DNA of 64,000 nt, taken from assembly GCA_963785255.1 (NCBI GenBank), contig CAWAUR010000009.1, forward strand, positions 248,001 to 312,000, written 5' to 3'. Both the position numbers and the translations under genes were made by a program. Below, piece by piece: positions 8,811-18,141 of this stretch. Position 1 is the first letter of the stretch. Each line of letters begins with the position of its first letter. This DNA is from Bog-159 sp963785255. Its GTDB lineage: Bacteria; Acidobacteriota; Terriglobia; Bryobacterales; Bryobacteraceae. The notes under the pieces are model-generated. The model was given only the letters and a program-made list of their open reading frames with translations, was not told the DNA's origin and ran no database searches.

Positions 8811-11800
8811 GGCTGTTTCCCGATAAGACCAAGGCTTTGCGCCGCATTAACCAGAGCGGCGCCTGGCGGAGCCGCGGCCGTGCCGCCGTAGACGCCGTTC
8901 TCAATCAGGACCGCGAAAGCGATGCGGCGACCGGAAGAATACGGCGCGAAGCCGATGAACCAGGCATGCGACGGCTGATCGTTGCCGGATGCGTCTTTGC
9001 CGAGTTCGGCAGTGCCGGTCTTGCCGGCGATGGGTACGGAGGCGGCAGCCGCGCGCGTGCCGGTGCCGCTGGTGACTACCTCCCGCATGAAACGGCCCAA
9101 GGTGGCCGCCACGTCCGGACCGATGACTGCCTGCGGCGGCGACGTACGGTCGTTGCTGGAGTCCGTGATCCAGCGGCCCTCGGGCAGCATGCCGCCATTG
9201 GCCACGGCCGCCGCCACGCGCGCCATCTGGAACGGCGACGCCACCACCTGGCCCTGCCCATAAGACGATTGCGGCAGCGACTTATGCAGTTGTTGCGCGG
9301 TATCCGGCTTGGCCATCGCAATACCCAGCAAGTGACCAGTATCGAATAACTGCGGCGCGCCGACATTGTAAGTGCCTAACTGCGCGAAGTAAGCGTTGCA
9401 GGAGACAATTACAGCGCGCTCCATATCGAGAGTACCGTGCGGCGACTTATCTTCTATGTCGTCGCGGATAGGCCGGTTCGAACCGCGGATATAGTTACCC
9501 ACGCGGCCGTCGGGCAAGCGGATGCAGGAGTAAGTCTGCTTAGCCAATTGAGGATCGCGCCGCAGCGCGGCCATGGCAGTGACTATCTTGAACGTGGAGC
9601 CGGGCGGATAAAGCCCATATCGCGCGCGATCCAGATACGGATTGGCCGCATCGTCCTGCGTTTCGGCGGGCACGGCATCGCCCGGACCGATAGGCGGCAG
9701 CGGATAACTGACCGCGGCGAGCAGATCGCCCGTGGCCGGATCGAGCACCACCAGCGCGCCTTTATCCCGTCCGGCCTTCTGCAACGCATCCTTCAGTATC
9801 TGGCCCGCGCGCACCTCAAGCCGCGCATCGAGCGACGTGCGGACATCGCGCTGGCGGTCGAGCACGCGCCGGACCGCGGGATTATCCGGATCGTTACGAT
9901 GGCGCAACAGCGGCACCAGTTCGCGCAGATCGTATTTCACCACGCGCTCCATTTTGCCGGTCTTGGGATTCTCGACGTCCACCAAGGTGGGACGATCGTC
10001 ATAGCCGCGCAGTCTCGTGGCCGAATCGCGCTCGATGAACGAAGTGTTTCCGGCGCCCCAGCGGATACGTGTGCGCAGATCGCCCAGCAAGTGGAAAGTG
10101 AGTCCTTCGAACGGATAGTGGCGGCTCTCGGTGCGCGCGCAGGCTTGATCGATATTGACGCCGAGCTGCTGGTATTGCGCGCGATGCTTTTCGAGTTCAT
10201 CCCAACTGCTGGTGGCCAGCGGCAGTCCATTGCGATCGTAGATGCTGCCCTTGGGGATGCCGCGCACGATCTCCTGAAAGCGCGGATTGTATTGGTAGCG
10301 GCGCGCGCCATCGGCCTCGACCACCAGCGTGCCTTCGCCCATGATGGCGGCGCTGTCGAACACTTGCACGTAAGCGGCTTTGCCGGCGACCACCAAGGCC
10401 AGCGCACCCAAAGCGAATCCGGCCATTTCGAGCGGCGCGCGGAAGGGCGCGTTGCGCTGCGCATCGGCGGCCGGGCGGGCGGAGATCGAAAGCAGCATGG
10501 CGAGCAGTAGAAAATTCGCCAGCATGGACGACCGGCCATAACACAGGAACGGCGTGACCACTCCCGAGAGAGGCAGCACGCCGAGGGATCCGCCGGCGAT
10601 CAACAGGGTCTGCAGAGCCATGGCGACGGCCACGCCTACGGCCAGGAAGAATTCATAATCGGAGCGCGCACGCAAGGCGATGCGCATCGCGCGATAGAAG
10701 ATGAAGCCGTAGATGGCGAACACCGCCGCGACACCCAGGAAGCCCCACTCTTCGCCCAGCGCCGAAAGGATCAGGTCGGTGTGCGCGGCCGGAACCAGCG
10801 CCGGATCGCCCAGGCCCGGGCCAGTTCCCAAGACGCCGCCGGTTGAATAAGCCCAAAGCGATTGCGCCAGTTGATCGCCGCCGTGGATCACGTTATTCCA
10901 GGGCGACGACCACATGGAAACGCGTTCATAGACGGTATGTGGGTGACGCACGATATATCCGCCGACAAATCCCGCGAGCAGAAACAGCAGGCCGGCGGCG
11001 GCGATCAGCGTGTCGCGGCGCGCAATGGAATAGAGCGCCAGAAACAGGCAGGTGAACACCATGGCCGGTCCCATGTCTTTTTGCAGGAAGAAAAACAGCA
11101 GCGAAAGCGCCACACACACGAAGATAGGGATGGTGTATTCGACAGGCGGAATGCCGCCCAACTTATTGAACAGCGCGAGGTGCGAACGGCGCTCGCGGGC
11201 GTGCCGCAGAATATCCCAACGCTGCGCGAAATAGCCGGCCAAAAACAGGATCAACAGAATGCGAATCACTTCGACCGGCTGAAATCCAAAGAGATTCACC
11301 TTGGCGTCGCTCGAGCCCGGACCGTATCCGAACACGATGAGCAGGGCCGATAGCGCGAAACTGGCGAGCAGCGGCACGAAGCTGAGTTTGCCCAGCAGGC
11401 GTTCGTAATCGAGCATACTCGCGATGGCCATCAGCAGGCATCCGGCGGCCACGCCTTGCGCGAAATCGACGAACATCAGGCTATCGCGCACGGGATCGCG
11501 CAGGCTGACCATCAAGTTGAGGCCGAGGCCGGTAAGCACAAACAGGCAGGGCAGCAGCAGGTGGTCGCCGGGGAACGCGCGCACGCTCCACCAGGCATGC
11601 AGCAGCCAGAATGCGGCGAAGAACACCGCGATCCAAATGAGAAATACGCGGCGGAATTGCGCCGGCCGGCGCACCACGAACGAGGGCTTCAGGGCGCGGA
11701 ACTGCTCGCCCGAGAGGAGCGCGTGGCGTCCGCTGAAGGATTTCACGCCGTGCGCCGCCTGGACTTCGGCATCGGAGACGCGTAAGCGCGCGATGGCGCC

Positions 11801-12139
11801 GACGTTGGGCAGGGTGCCCGCGGCGTCGTAAATGCGGCGCGCCACAAATGCGCGCGCGGCGGGATCGGTGAAGATGGCGAGCGCCGGCAGCAGATCTTCG
11901 CGGGCGGCAAGATCGTTCAGGTTGATCAGTTGCTTGCTCGCGAGGGCCGCATCGATTTCGGCGAACGATCGGGTCTTGGCGCGATAGACGCGGACGAAGC
12001 CGAAAAGCAGGAGGGCTGAGGCGGCCAGCATCCAGAGGGCTTCGCGGCGCCGCCAGACGATGCGCGGCGGGGCGAAGGCGCGCCGTCCGCCACGCGGCCG
12101 CGGTTCTCTTTCGGTGGCCCGGCTGCGGGTTACTGCCAT
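8807..12139 (-). CDS. FtsW/RodA-type glycosyltransferase fused to class B penicillin-binding transpeptidase
   Basis: 1110 residues, about the sum of one SEDS protein and one PBP2. An N-terminal membrane segment (residues 35-50) precedes the SEDS region with many membrane helices (about 145-540), including GPAMVFTCLFLALYS and GVLPLSGVVTPFLCYGRSS. The second half is a class B PBP: dimerisation region with GSIYDRNGLPLATS near 630, then the transpeptidase with STFK (Ser848, Lys851), SCN (Ser913) and KTGTAE (Lys1040). All three catalytic motifs are intact. SEDS enzymes polymerise lipid II and the PBP cross-links it, so this is a one-chain peptidoglycan synthase. The frame is unbroken across the junction. 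Elongation versus division role is not decidable here. Confidence 0.9.
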   Translation of the reverse strand: MAVTRSRATEREPRPRGGRRAFAPPRIVWRRREALWMLAASALLLFGFVRVYRAKTRSFAEIDAALASKQLINLNDLAAREDLLPALAIFTDPAARAFVARRIYDAAGTLPNVGAIARLRVSDAEVQAAHGVKSFSGRHALLSGEQFRALKPSFVVRRPAQFRRVFLIWIAVFFAAFWLLHAWWSVRAFPGDHLLLPCLFVLTGLGLNLMVSLRDPVRDSLMFVDFAQGVAAGCLLMAIASMLDYERLLGKLSFVPLLASFALSALLIVFGYGPGSSDAKVNLFGFQPVEVIRILLILFLAGYFAQRWDILRHARERRSHLALFNKLGGIPPVEYTIPIFVCVALSLLFFFLQKDMGPAMVFTCLFLALYSIARRDTLIAAAGLLFLLAGFVGGYIVRHPHTVYERVSMWSSPWNNVIHGGDQLAQSLWAYSTGGVLGTGPGLGDPALVPAAHTDLILSALGEEWGFLGVAAVFAIYGFIFYRAMRIALRARSDYEFFLAVGVAVAMALQTLLIAGGSLGVLPLSGVVTPFLCYGRSSMLANFLLLAMLLSISARPAADAQRNAPFRAPLEMAGFALGALALVVAGKAAYVQVFDSAAIMGEGTLVVEADGARRYQYNPRFQEIVRGIPKGSIYDRNGLPLATSSWDELEKHRAQYQQLGVNIDQACARTESRHYPFEGLTFHLLGDLRTRIRWGAGNTSFIERDSATRLRGYDDRPTLVDVENPKTGKMERVVKYDLRELVPLLRHRNDPDNPAVRRVLDRQRDVRTSLDARLEVRAGQILKDALQKAGRDKGALVVLDPATGDLLAAVSYPLPPIGPGDAVPAETQDDAANPYLDRARYGLYPPGSTFKIVTAMAALRRDPQLAKQTYSCIRLPDGRVGNYIRGSNRPIRDDIEDKSPHGTLDMERAVIVSCNAYFAQLGTYNVGAPQLFDTGHLLGIAMAKPDTAQQLHKSLPQSSYGQGQVVASPFQMARVAAAVANGGMLPEGRWITDSSNDRTSPPQAVIGPDVAATLGRFMREVVTSGTGTRAAAASVPIAGKTGTAELGKDASGNDQPSHAWFIGFAPYSSGRRIAFAVLIENGVYGGTAAAPPGAALVNAAQSLGLIGKQP

Positions 12140-12192
12140 GGGGTGTCCAAACTTAGATTTTAAGCTGTAGCGGGTTATTTGAAAAAAGGCTG

Positions 12193-12352
12193 CGGCACAT
12201 CCGCTACATCCGCTCCCTTACGGTCGCGGCTCGGTAACCAAGCGGCTCAGTAACCAAGCGGCTCGGCACATCCGCTCCCTTACGGTCGCGGCTCAGTAAA
12301 ACAGTCGCGGCTCAGTAACCAGTGGCTCAGTAACCAGCGGCTGTGTAACCAG
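12193..12352. repeat. Family B repeats, degenerate cluster
   Basis: Two copies of CCGCTCCCTTACGGTCGCGG are followed by a run of short variants built on CGGCTCAGTAACCA (12229-12352). It fills most of the 257-bp gap between the FtsW-PBP gene and the M49 peptidase gene. Confidence 0.7.
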
Positions 12353-12396
12353 GCATCGGGCGCCAGCCTCGGCCAGCCGGACAGCCTTTGCACACA

Positions 12397-14346
12397 CTAA
12401 CGCATTGGCGCCGAATTCGCCGCGGAGTAGCTCAGTTGCTGGCGCATGTAATCGCGGGGGTAAGTCATGGTCACCTTAGTTACATTACCGCCCGCGAACT
12501 GCGGTGTCAGTTGCGGATTAATCCCCGCCCAGTAAATCGGAAGACCGAGCTTCGCATAGCGCGCCACTACCTGGTCCCGCAGCTTCGGATCGAAATGCAC
12601 GCCGTAGCGATCCACCAGCGCCTTGATCGCGTTGTAATCCCCCTCCGCCTTGATGCGCATCAACTCCGCCAGCAGCAGCCCCACGCCCTCCTGCATTTTC
12701 TGGTAATCCCGCACCGCGATGTATGTCTTGCCGCCACGGTCGAACTGCTCGATCCCGCCCGTCTTATCCATGATGTAGCGCGCAATCAACTGCCGGTCCC
12801 GCTGATGATCCTCCTCGATCGAGTCGCCGTGCGGAATCCGCCGCAGTTGCACCAGCGCCGCGCGCGCCGCCGAATCGTACAAGGCCTTGGCCACCTCCGG
12901 ATTCGAGATCAGCCCCAGCTCCGCCAGCTTCGGATCGAACGCGTTCCACAGCGCCATCAGGTCCGCGCGCGCCTCTTCCAGCGTCGAATAATATTCCTTC
13001 AAGTAGTAACTGGGCTCGTGAGTCAGCTTCGGACTTAGTTTGCCCGAGCCATGCCCGATCACCTCGTGCAGCGCCGTCATCAGGTCTTCCGCCTCTTCGC
13101 CGTATTTCTTGCCGCGCGCGACCTCCTCGGGCGACGCGGCGAACTCCTCCAGCGGGCCGAACCCCGTGGCGCGATCGAGTGCGTGGCTGCTGCCCGTGAA
13201 CATGAAGCTCTTCGATCCGTACTTCTCATGCACCTCGTTCTCATTCGGCAGATTGTCGCCGATGGTGGAGACATGAAAATCGCCCGTCTCGATGAGCGCC
13301 TCCACGGCCTTGGCCACCGGCGGCTTCACCCCGTGCATCTTATATTGCGCGAGCCACGGCGCATGATCTTCGAAATACTGCGCGTTGTCGGATAGCTTTC
13401 GCATGCGGCCGGCCATCGCCTGATCGGTCACCGTGACGAAGCTCTGCGCGCTGCCCTTGGCTCCCCGCGCGTCGCGATACACTTCGATGAATCCGTTATC
13501 GAAATCCACCACCGGATTATCCTCGACCCACGCGATACCGAATTGCACCCACTCGCGCGGGTCGCCCGTTTGAAAGTAGCGGGTCAGTGCGTCGATGGCC
13601 TTCACCTGCGCCGGATCGGCAAACGCGCGCGCGTGCTCCAGCGCATCGTCCGCCCGCCGCAGATACTCCGCGTGGAGACCCGGCGAAACCTTGCCATCGG
13701 GCGTTCCCGCGCGATAGACCTGCTCCGCCAGCTTGCCGTCCGGCATCTTGGCCAGCCGTGAGTTCAACGGATATTGCTCGTGAAAGCCCTGTATCTCAAC
13801 CAGGCTAAGCCCCGGCGAGTAGAAGTTATTGGAGCTGGCCTGCAGGATGTCCTGGTTGCCGCGCGGACTCTTGGCGGTCACCATGGGTTCGAATTCCGTA
13901 TTGAAGAGCGAATCTTTCAGCGCGTCCACCTCGGCGGCCTGTTTCGGTCCCGCGGCGGCTTTGAATTCCTCGAACGTGCAGCCGGGCAGAAACTTCTGCG
14001 CGGTCATCTCATTGTGATTGCCTTTGTTGGCCCAGAACAGCATGGTGAAATCGGCGATCTTCTTCATCACCGCGGGCTGCACCCCGGCCGGATGCGTGAC
14101 GATCGATTCGAGCAGGCGCTTCTGCCGCAATCCGAAGCGCGACATCTGGTCGTAGATGATGGGATCGGTGGCGATGGAGGCCTGGCTCAGCCAGTAAGCC
14201 AAGGCCTGTTCGCGCGGGGTCAGTTTATTGAAGCTCTCGGCGGTCAGTTGTACGAAGCCGGTGTTGCCCACGCGGCCTACCAGGGGGCTTTGCTGTGCGG
14301 TAATCGCTGCGCAGAGGGATAAGGATAGAAATGCGGCACGGATCAT
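12397..14346 (-). CDS. Secreted M49 family metallopeptidase (dipeptidyl peptidase III-like)
   Basis: 649 residues. The ATG at 14346 starts a signal peptide (MIRAAFLSLSLCAAITA); the longer frame runs into a repeat. The zinc motif HEVIGHGSGK (His427, Glu428, His432) is the M49 form HExxxGH, and EEARADLMALWN supplies the third ligand region EExR(A/C)(D/E). M49 enzymes remove dipeptides from peptide N-termini; some bacterial members are nucleoside-diphosphate-linked hydrolase fusions, which is not seen here. The secretion signal points to periplasmic peptide degradation. The gene stands alone; its 5' neighbour on the other strand is a decayed region. Confidence 0.85.
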   Translation of the reverse strand: MIRAAFLSLSLCAAITAQQSPLVGRVGNTGFVQLTAESFNKLTPREQALAYWLSQASIATDPIIYDQMSRFGLRQKRLLESIVTHPAGVQPAVMKKIADFTMLFWANKGNHNEMTAQKFLPGCTFEEFKAAAGPKQAAEVDALKDSLFNTEFEPMVTAKSPRGNQDILQASSNNFYSPGLSLVEIQGFHEQYPLNSRLAKMPDGKLAEQVYRAGTPDGKVSPGLHAEYLRRADDALEHARAFADPAQVKAIDALTRYFQTGDPREWVQFGIAWVEDNPVVDFDNGFIEVYRDARGAKGSAQSFVTVTDQAMAGRMRKLSDNAQYFEDHAPWLAQYKMHGVKPPVAKAVEALIETGDFHVSTIGDNLPNENEVHEKYGSKSFMFTGSSHALDRATGFGPLEEFAASPEEVARGKKYGEEAEDLMTALHEVIGHGSGKLSPKLTHEPSYYLKEYYSTLEEARADLMALWNAFDPKLAELGLISNPEVAKALYDSAARAALVQLRRIPHGDSIEEDHQRDRQLIARYIMDKTGGIEQFDRGGKTYIAVRDYQKMQEGVGLLLAELMRIKAEGDYNAIKALVDRYGVHFDPKLRDQVVARYAKLGLPIYWAGINPQLTPQFAGGNVTKVTMTYPRDYMRQQLSYSAANSAPMR

Positions 14347-14383
14347 TCGGAAATGTCTCCAGTGCCATCGTAATTCAGATGTG

Positions 14384-14423
14384 GTGGGGCAGGCACGCTT
14401 GCAGCACGCTGCCTGCGGCGGCC
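14384..14423. repeat. Family A repeat fragment
   Basis: GGTGGGGCAGGCACGCTTGC and GCTGCCTGCGGCGGCCTCGG; truncated relative to other copies and joined to the GloVer fragment. Confidence 0.5.
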
Positions 14424-14990
14424 TCGGGCCCAAGGGCGTGATCGCAGCGAACGGCTTGCGGTGCGGCGCGACGGGAGGCGGCGGAGCCTATGGCGCCGGC
14501 ACTATGTTTGAGCGGCAGCCGCCGAGTGGGCCGGCGTCCGGAGCGGACGGAGCATGGACTGAGACCGTGCTGTATGGTTTCACGGGACAGAACGGCGATG
14601 GCGCCTACCCCGGCGCGGGCCTAGCCATTGACGCACACGGCGCGCTCTACGGCCCCGCCTACGGCGGAGGGCTTGGCGACAACGGGACGGTGTTCGTCCT
14701 CCAGCCGCCCGCGGGGGCCGGCGGTGCGTGGGTTGAGACAGTGCTGTACGGCTTTACCGGGCAAATCGGCGGATTCGCGCCGTTAGGACAGCTCGCCCTC
14801 GGCAAGGATGGGACAATTTTCGGCGCCACTACAGCGGGTGGCTACGGAGCCGGGCTGGTGTTCAGGCTGCCGCCCCCCCCCCCCAGCGAACCGATGGGAG
14901 TGACACTGGGGGACGACGGTACACTCAATGGGACGAGCATGCTCGTAGGGGCGATAGGCTCACCCGATAACTCCGATGCAGTACCCAAAA
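14407..14990 (+). pseudogene. GloVer-repeat protein, N-terminal/middle fragment
   Basis: The frame encodes repeats of the GloVer type: GAYGAGTMFERQPP, TETVLYGFTGQNGDGAYPGA, GLGDNGTVFVLQPP, VETVLYGFTGQ and GYGAGLVFRLPPP. These are beta-propeller-like repeats of secreted acidobacterial proteins. There is no start or signal peptide, and the frame runs out of repeat homology near 14990 after a run of 12 C. The C-terminal end of such a protein, with two more repeats and a proper stop, lies 1.7 kb away at 16680-16901, so the gene seems to have been split and decayed. Confidence 0.7.
14873..14884 (+). repeat. C12 homopolymer
   Basis: Twelve consecutive C bases within the decayed GloVer frame. Long homopolymers are prone to slippage and to sequencing error. 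Confidence 0.9.
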
Positions 14991-15027
14991 CACGGCGAAG
15001 TGAACGAGTACGTTATCCGTTGGCCGT

Positions 15028-15474
15028 TCACGGCGCGAGAATCTCGACTGTCGGGAAATAACTTCGGTAGCGCGCCGCGTCGCGGGTAAGCAGGGCAAGG
15101 GAACCTACGGCGGCGTGCGCGCCAATGTAGAAATCGGGCAGAGGCGAACTACGCACACCTCCGCGGCGGCGGTATTCGAGGAAGCATTTCCCCGCTAGAA
15201 AGCCCGCCTCCCACGGCAGCGCTTCACGACGGTATAACACCGCGGGAAGAGCGGCATGCAGTGCTTCAATCGTAGTAAAGCCGATGGACACCTCCGCGTA
15301 AATAATCGGGTTCACAACGAGTGTGCTGTGCTCGGCGCACTGGGCAAGCGCTCTACTGGACCAATCGCTCCAGTTCGGATCGTGCGTGGCGATGTCGAGC
15401 AGGACGTTACTGTCGACGAGCACGCCCCGGCAGGCACGCAGGCGAGCCGGAAGGCCGGGTATAGATGGCGTCAC
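15028..15474 (-). CDS. VapC-like PIN-domain toxin
   Basis: 148 residues; PIN-domain ribonuclease, toxin half of a VapBC pair. The acidic active-site segments are visible: VLVDSNVLLDI, YAEVSIGF, SPLPDFYIGAHA and LLTRDAARYRSYFP. The start is a GTG at 15474 that overlaps the stop of a VapB-type tail (GTGA), the usual TA coupling. Only the C-terminal tail of the antitoxin remains here, so the toxin may be silent or uncontrolled. All PIN residues seem present. Confidence 0.82.
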   Translation of the reverse strand: MTPSIPGLPARLRACRGVLVDSNVLLDIATHDPNWSDWSSRALAQCAEHSTLVVNPIIYAEVSIGFTTIEALHAALPAVLYRREALPWEAGFLAGKCFLEYRRRGGVRSSPLPDFYIGAHAAVGSLALLTRDAARYRSYFPTVEILAP

Positions 15475-15575
15475 TTGCGCCGCTTTCGAAGGCCCGCCCC
15501 ACCACGCGTGAGCGCCATGATCTGGTCCGTGGTCATGCGCACGTCCGCGGTATTGCTGAGGCTTTCAAAGACGCG
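15471..15575 (-). pseudogene. VapB (AbrB-type) antitoxin, C-terminal remnant
   Basis: Minus-strand frame ending RVFESLSNTADVRMTTDQIM then ALTRGGAG. The block MTTD(E/Q)IMALTRG is characteristic of the toxin-binding tail of AbrB-type VapB antitoxins. The DNA-binding N-terminal half is missing; sequence upstream is instead ArdC-like on the other strand. A matching N-terminal half lies at 18520-18699 on the same strand. The frame is open to an ATG at 15626, but the extra residues look like chance. Confidence 0.65.
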
Positions 15576-16423
15576 CCGGGATATTATGGGACGGCTCTTC
15601 ACGAGCTCGCGCACTGGACCGGCCATCCCTCACGTCTAAATCGGCCCACGCTGCAGGAATCGTACCGTTTTGGCGATCTTAACTATGCGAAGGAGGAACT
15701 CCGGGCCGAACTGGCCAGCGTCTTTATGGCAGCGGAACTGGGCGTCCCGCATGATCCAGCCAACCACGCGGCGTATGTGGGTTCCTGGATCAAGGCTTTG
15801 CGGGAAGACAAGAATGAGATCTTCCGAGCGGCGCACGAGGCATCAGCGGCCACCGATTTTGTTCTATCGCTGGACCTGGAGGTTTCCCGAGCGGAAACGT
15901 TGGAACTGGCGGGTTCGGGTGCCGCCAGCTCGTTGCGGTCTCCGGAGAGGCCACGCGGACAGAACGAAACTCGCGACGAAGTCGAAACCTTTCACCCCGA
16001 TCAAGAGCTAGTGGCCGACGCCGCCCATCGGCGGCCACTCCATGAGAATGGCGTAGGGCAGAAAGCCCGCCAAACCGACGATAGTCCAAATCGGAGTGCG
16101 GCGAACACTGGCAACTTGGCGGCGTCATTCGCTGCTGCCAAACAAGTAACGGCGGATGCCCTTGGCGAATCCGCACGGACATTCGGCGCCCAGACCGATA
16201 GCGGTAGGTACAATGGGCGAATTATTGGAGAGACGGCCCATCATATTGTCCAGCGCCTGTCTCCCCGAACTGCTGTGGCTCACATGAAACATCTGCTCGA
16301 ATGAAACATCTGCTCGAACACCTTCCGCAAGACGGCGACAACGTCGCAATTGCTTATTCGAACGACCACGCCCTAGTACGGGATATCCGCGAACGCGTTA
16401 ATGCGCGGGAACATGGCCGCTAG
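15552..16423 (+). pseudogene. ArdC-type zincin plus KfrB domain protein, truncated and frameshifted
   Basis: The first part carries the ArdC C-terminal metalloprotease motif (YYGTALHELAHWTGHPSRL, HExxH) and AKEELRAELASVFMAAELG. The last part is a KfrB-type domain (RIIGETAHHIVQRLSPRTAV ... NVAIAYSNDHALV). ArdC and KfrB proteins belong to plasmids and integrative elements (antirestriction, partition-like roles). The N-terminal half of ArdC is missing. A perfect 17-bp tandem duplication at 16284-16317 shifts the frame inside KfrB: the first frame stops at 16304 and the correct one resumes from 16301 to 16423. It is a remnant of a transferred element. Confidence 0.75.
16284..16317 (+). repeat. 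17-bp perfect tandem duplication
   Basis: ATGAAACATCTGCTCGA occurs twice back to back inside the KfrB coding region; removing one copy restores the frame. Confidence 0.95.
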
Positions 16424-16679
16424 CGCTGTAAAGGGGCTGCCGAGTTTGTATAGGACTACGCAAGATCGCCATCTGTTTGCCCTCATTTCGCGGCCGACCA
16501 TTCTCTGCACTGGCGGGCGAAGCCAGCGGAGTTGTACTAATCAATGGAACCTCGAACGCCACCTGGTGCGCTATCGAACTTCACGCCTACCGCGCGGAAA
16601 CCGTAGAGGAGGTTCTGGACCACGTCATCCAACGCGACCATCGAATGCACACCCGCGAGTTAAATCGTTCCGATTGATT
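16424..16679. other. Unrecognised sequence between two gene remnants
   Basis: A 66-codon frame at 16477-16677 (VLINGTSNATWCAIELHAYR, AETVEEVLDHVIQRDHRM) reads like real protein but I do not recognise it; it has no convincing start. Probably a further gene fragment in the decayed region. Confidence 0.35.
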
Positions 16680-16901
16680 TTCGCCAATTGCGGCTCCTCC
16701 GGATGCGGCACGGTCTTCGAACTGTCTCCGCCGTCCACGGCGGGCGAACCGTGGACGGAAACCACGCTCCATGAGTTCAACGGTTCGGACGGCGCCAAGC
16801 CCCTAAGCTCTCTCATCCCGGGGACTGGCGGTTCGCTCCTCGGCGCGACGGCAGGCGGCGGCATGTTTGACGACGGAACCGTCTTTCGCATCGTTCCGTA
16901 G
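16680..16901 (+). pseudogene. GloVer-repeat protein, C-terminal fragment
   Basis: Encodes GCGTVFELSPP, WTETTLHEFNGSDGAKPLSS and ends with MFDDGTVFRIVP and a stop at 16901, as GloVer proteins normally end. No start is present. It could be the lost end of the fragment at 14407-14990 or come from a paralogue. Confidence 0.65.
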
Positions 16902-17005
16902 TGCCTTTACTCCAGCGGTCTGCCACCTTCTTGTTGCACGCGTGCTTGCCGTCGGGTGACCTCTGCACCAGAAACTGTATTCTGGCAACGCCGCCGAGGT
17001 TATCG

Positions 17006-18088
17006 CTACCATGTGAGTTTCTCACCACCCACCAGTGCCAGGCGGAGAATCGTCTGATCCCGGGGATCGAACTGAACGGGCGTCAACTGCCCGTGGTAGG
17101 GCCTCCAAATCGCGAGCGTTTTGGGCAGATCCTGACTGTGCTCGGAGTCGTAGCTCTGTATGACCTCCGCAACGGTGGATCCGACCGGCACGTCAAGTTC
17201 CTGGCCATTGACCTGCACGCGCATCATGGCGGCAAGCGCAACCTCAGGCGGAATCACCGCCGCAGTCAGACCGCCCACAGGAGCATAGGGCTCGCTGGCG
17301 AACCGTGCGCTTATTTGTTCGAGAAGCACCCGCGAGGGTGCGGCGACCAGGAGTATATTGTGGTCGGCCTTGGATAAGCGTGTCAGCAGGAGCAGCCGGA
17401 GATAACCCGGTTGAACACGATTGAGGTAATCCTTCCGGGGTGCGGCGCGAAGACTCTTTGCGCTTCCGATTGTGTCTTCGACCCGGTCGAGAGCAAGGGT
17501 CAGGCCCCGACCTTGCGCGTCGTGGACGAGCTCATACCAAGCAGTTTCGTAACCAAGCAGGTTCGACATCATCCGAATTTCACCGTCCGGGGATGTGGTG
17601 GTCTCAATGCGCAGCCCATCGGCATTATCAGGCAGGATTGGCGACAGCATTCGAAGCCGAATGCCGCTTTTCAGGTCAGTGTAGCCGTCCGCGACGTGCA
17701 TCAGCGGGACAAGCACGCCGTTCACTGCCGGCGCGTTTTCGAGAATTTGCGCGACGAGGTCCAAGCTCTCGCCGGGCGCGAGACAACTGCCAGTCTCAAA
17801 TCGCTGGCGCAGGCTGTCGACTGCCGAGAACAGGTCCCGACCGCCGGGGCGCAGCCGGATCTCCGCTGTGTTTCCGCGCCATCGAAGCCGTAATGAAGAT
17901 GAGGTTAACCCGCACTCCTTCCCGCGTTCCGTTCGGGCGGCGGTAGACGAATAACGCAGAGTAGCCGTCCTTTTCGTGCCATTTGGCGGGTAAAGGACGC
18001 TGCCTTGGAACCTGAAATGTCGAGGTGTACGCACGGCGCAGCCGCAAAAGGCCATTGTGGCCAGCAGTAACGCAGTAGAGAATCGCAT
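17006..18088 (-). CDS. Putative lipoprotein of unknown function
   Basis: 360 residues from the ATG at 18088, which starts a lipoprotein signal (MRFSTALLLATMAFCGCAV) with Cys after a lipobox-like LxxCGC context. A longer frame begins at 18142, overlapping the upstream stop. The body has GVLVPLMHVADG, DGLRIETTTSPDGEIRM and a C-terminal VQVNGQELDVPVGSTVAEVI; I recognise no catalytic motif. It resembles secreted acidobacterial hypothetical proteins. It sits in a region of remnants but its own frame is intact. Confidence 0.55.
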   Translation of the reverse strand: MRFSTALLLATMAFCGCAVRTPRHFRFQGSVLYPPNGTKRTATLRYSSTAARTERGKECGLTSSSLRLRWRGNTAEIRLRPGGRDLFSAVDSLRQRFETGSCLAPGESLDLVAQILENAPAVNGVLVPLMHVADGYTDLKSGIRLRMLSPILPDNADGLRIETTTSPDGEIRMMSNLLGYETAWYELVHDAQGRGLTLALDRVEDTIGSAKSLRAAPRKDYLNRVQPGYLRLLLLTRLSKADHNILLVAAPSRVLLEQISARFASEPYAPVGGLTAAVIPPEVALAAMMRVQVNGQELDVPVGSTVAEVIQSYDSEHSQDLPKTLAIWRPYHGQLTPVQFDPRDQTILRLALVGGEKLTW

Positions 18089-18141
18089 TGTCGGATCTCG
18101 ACGGCTGCCCGCCCAAAAGCTCTTACTAGTTTGCCGTCTCA

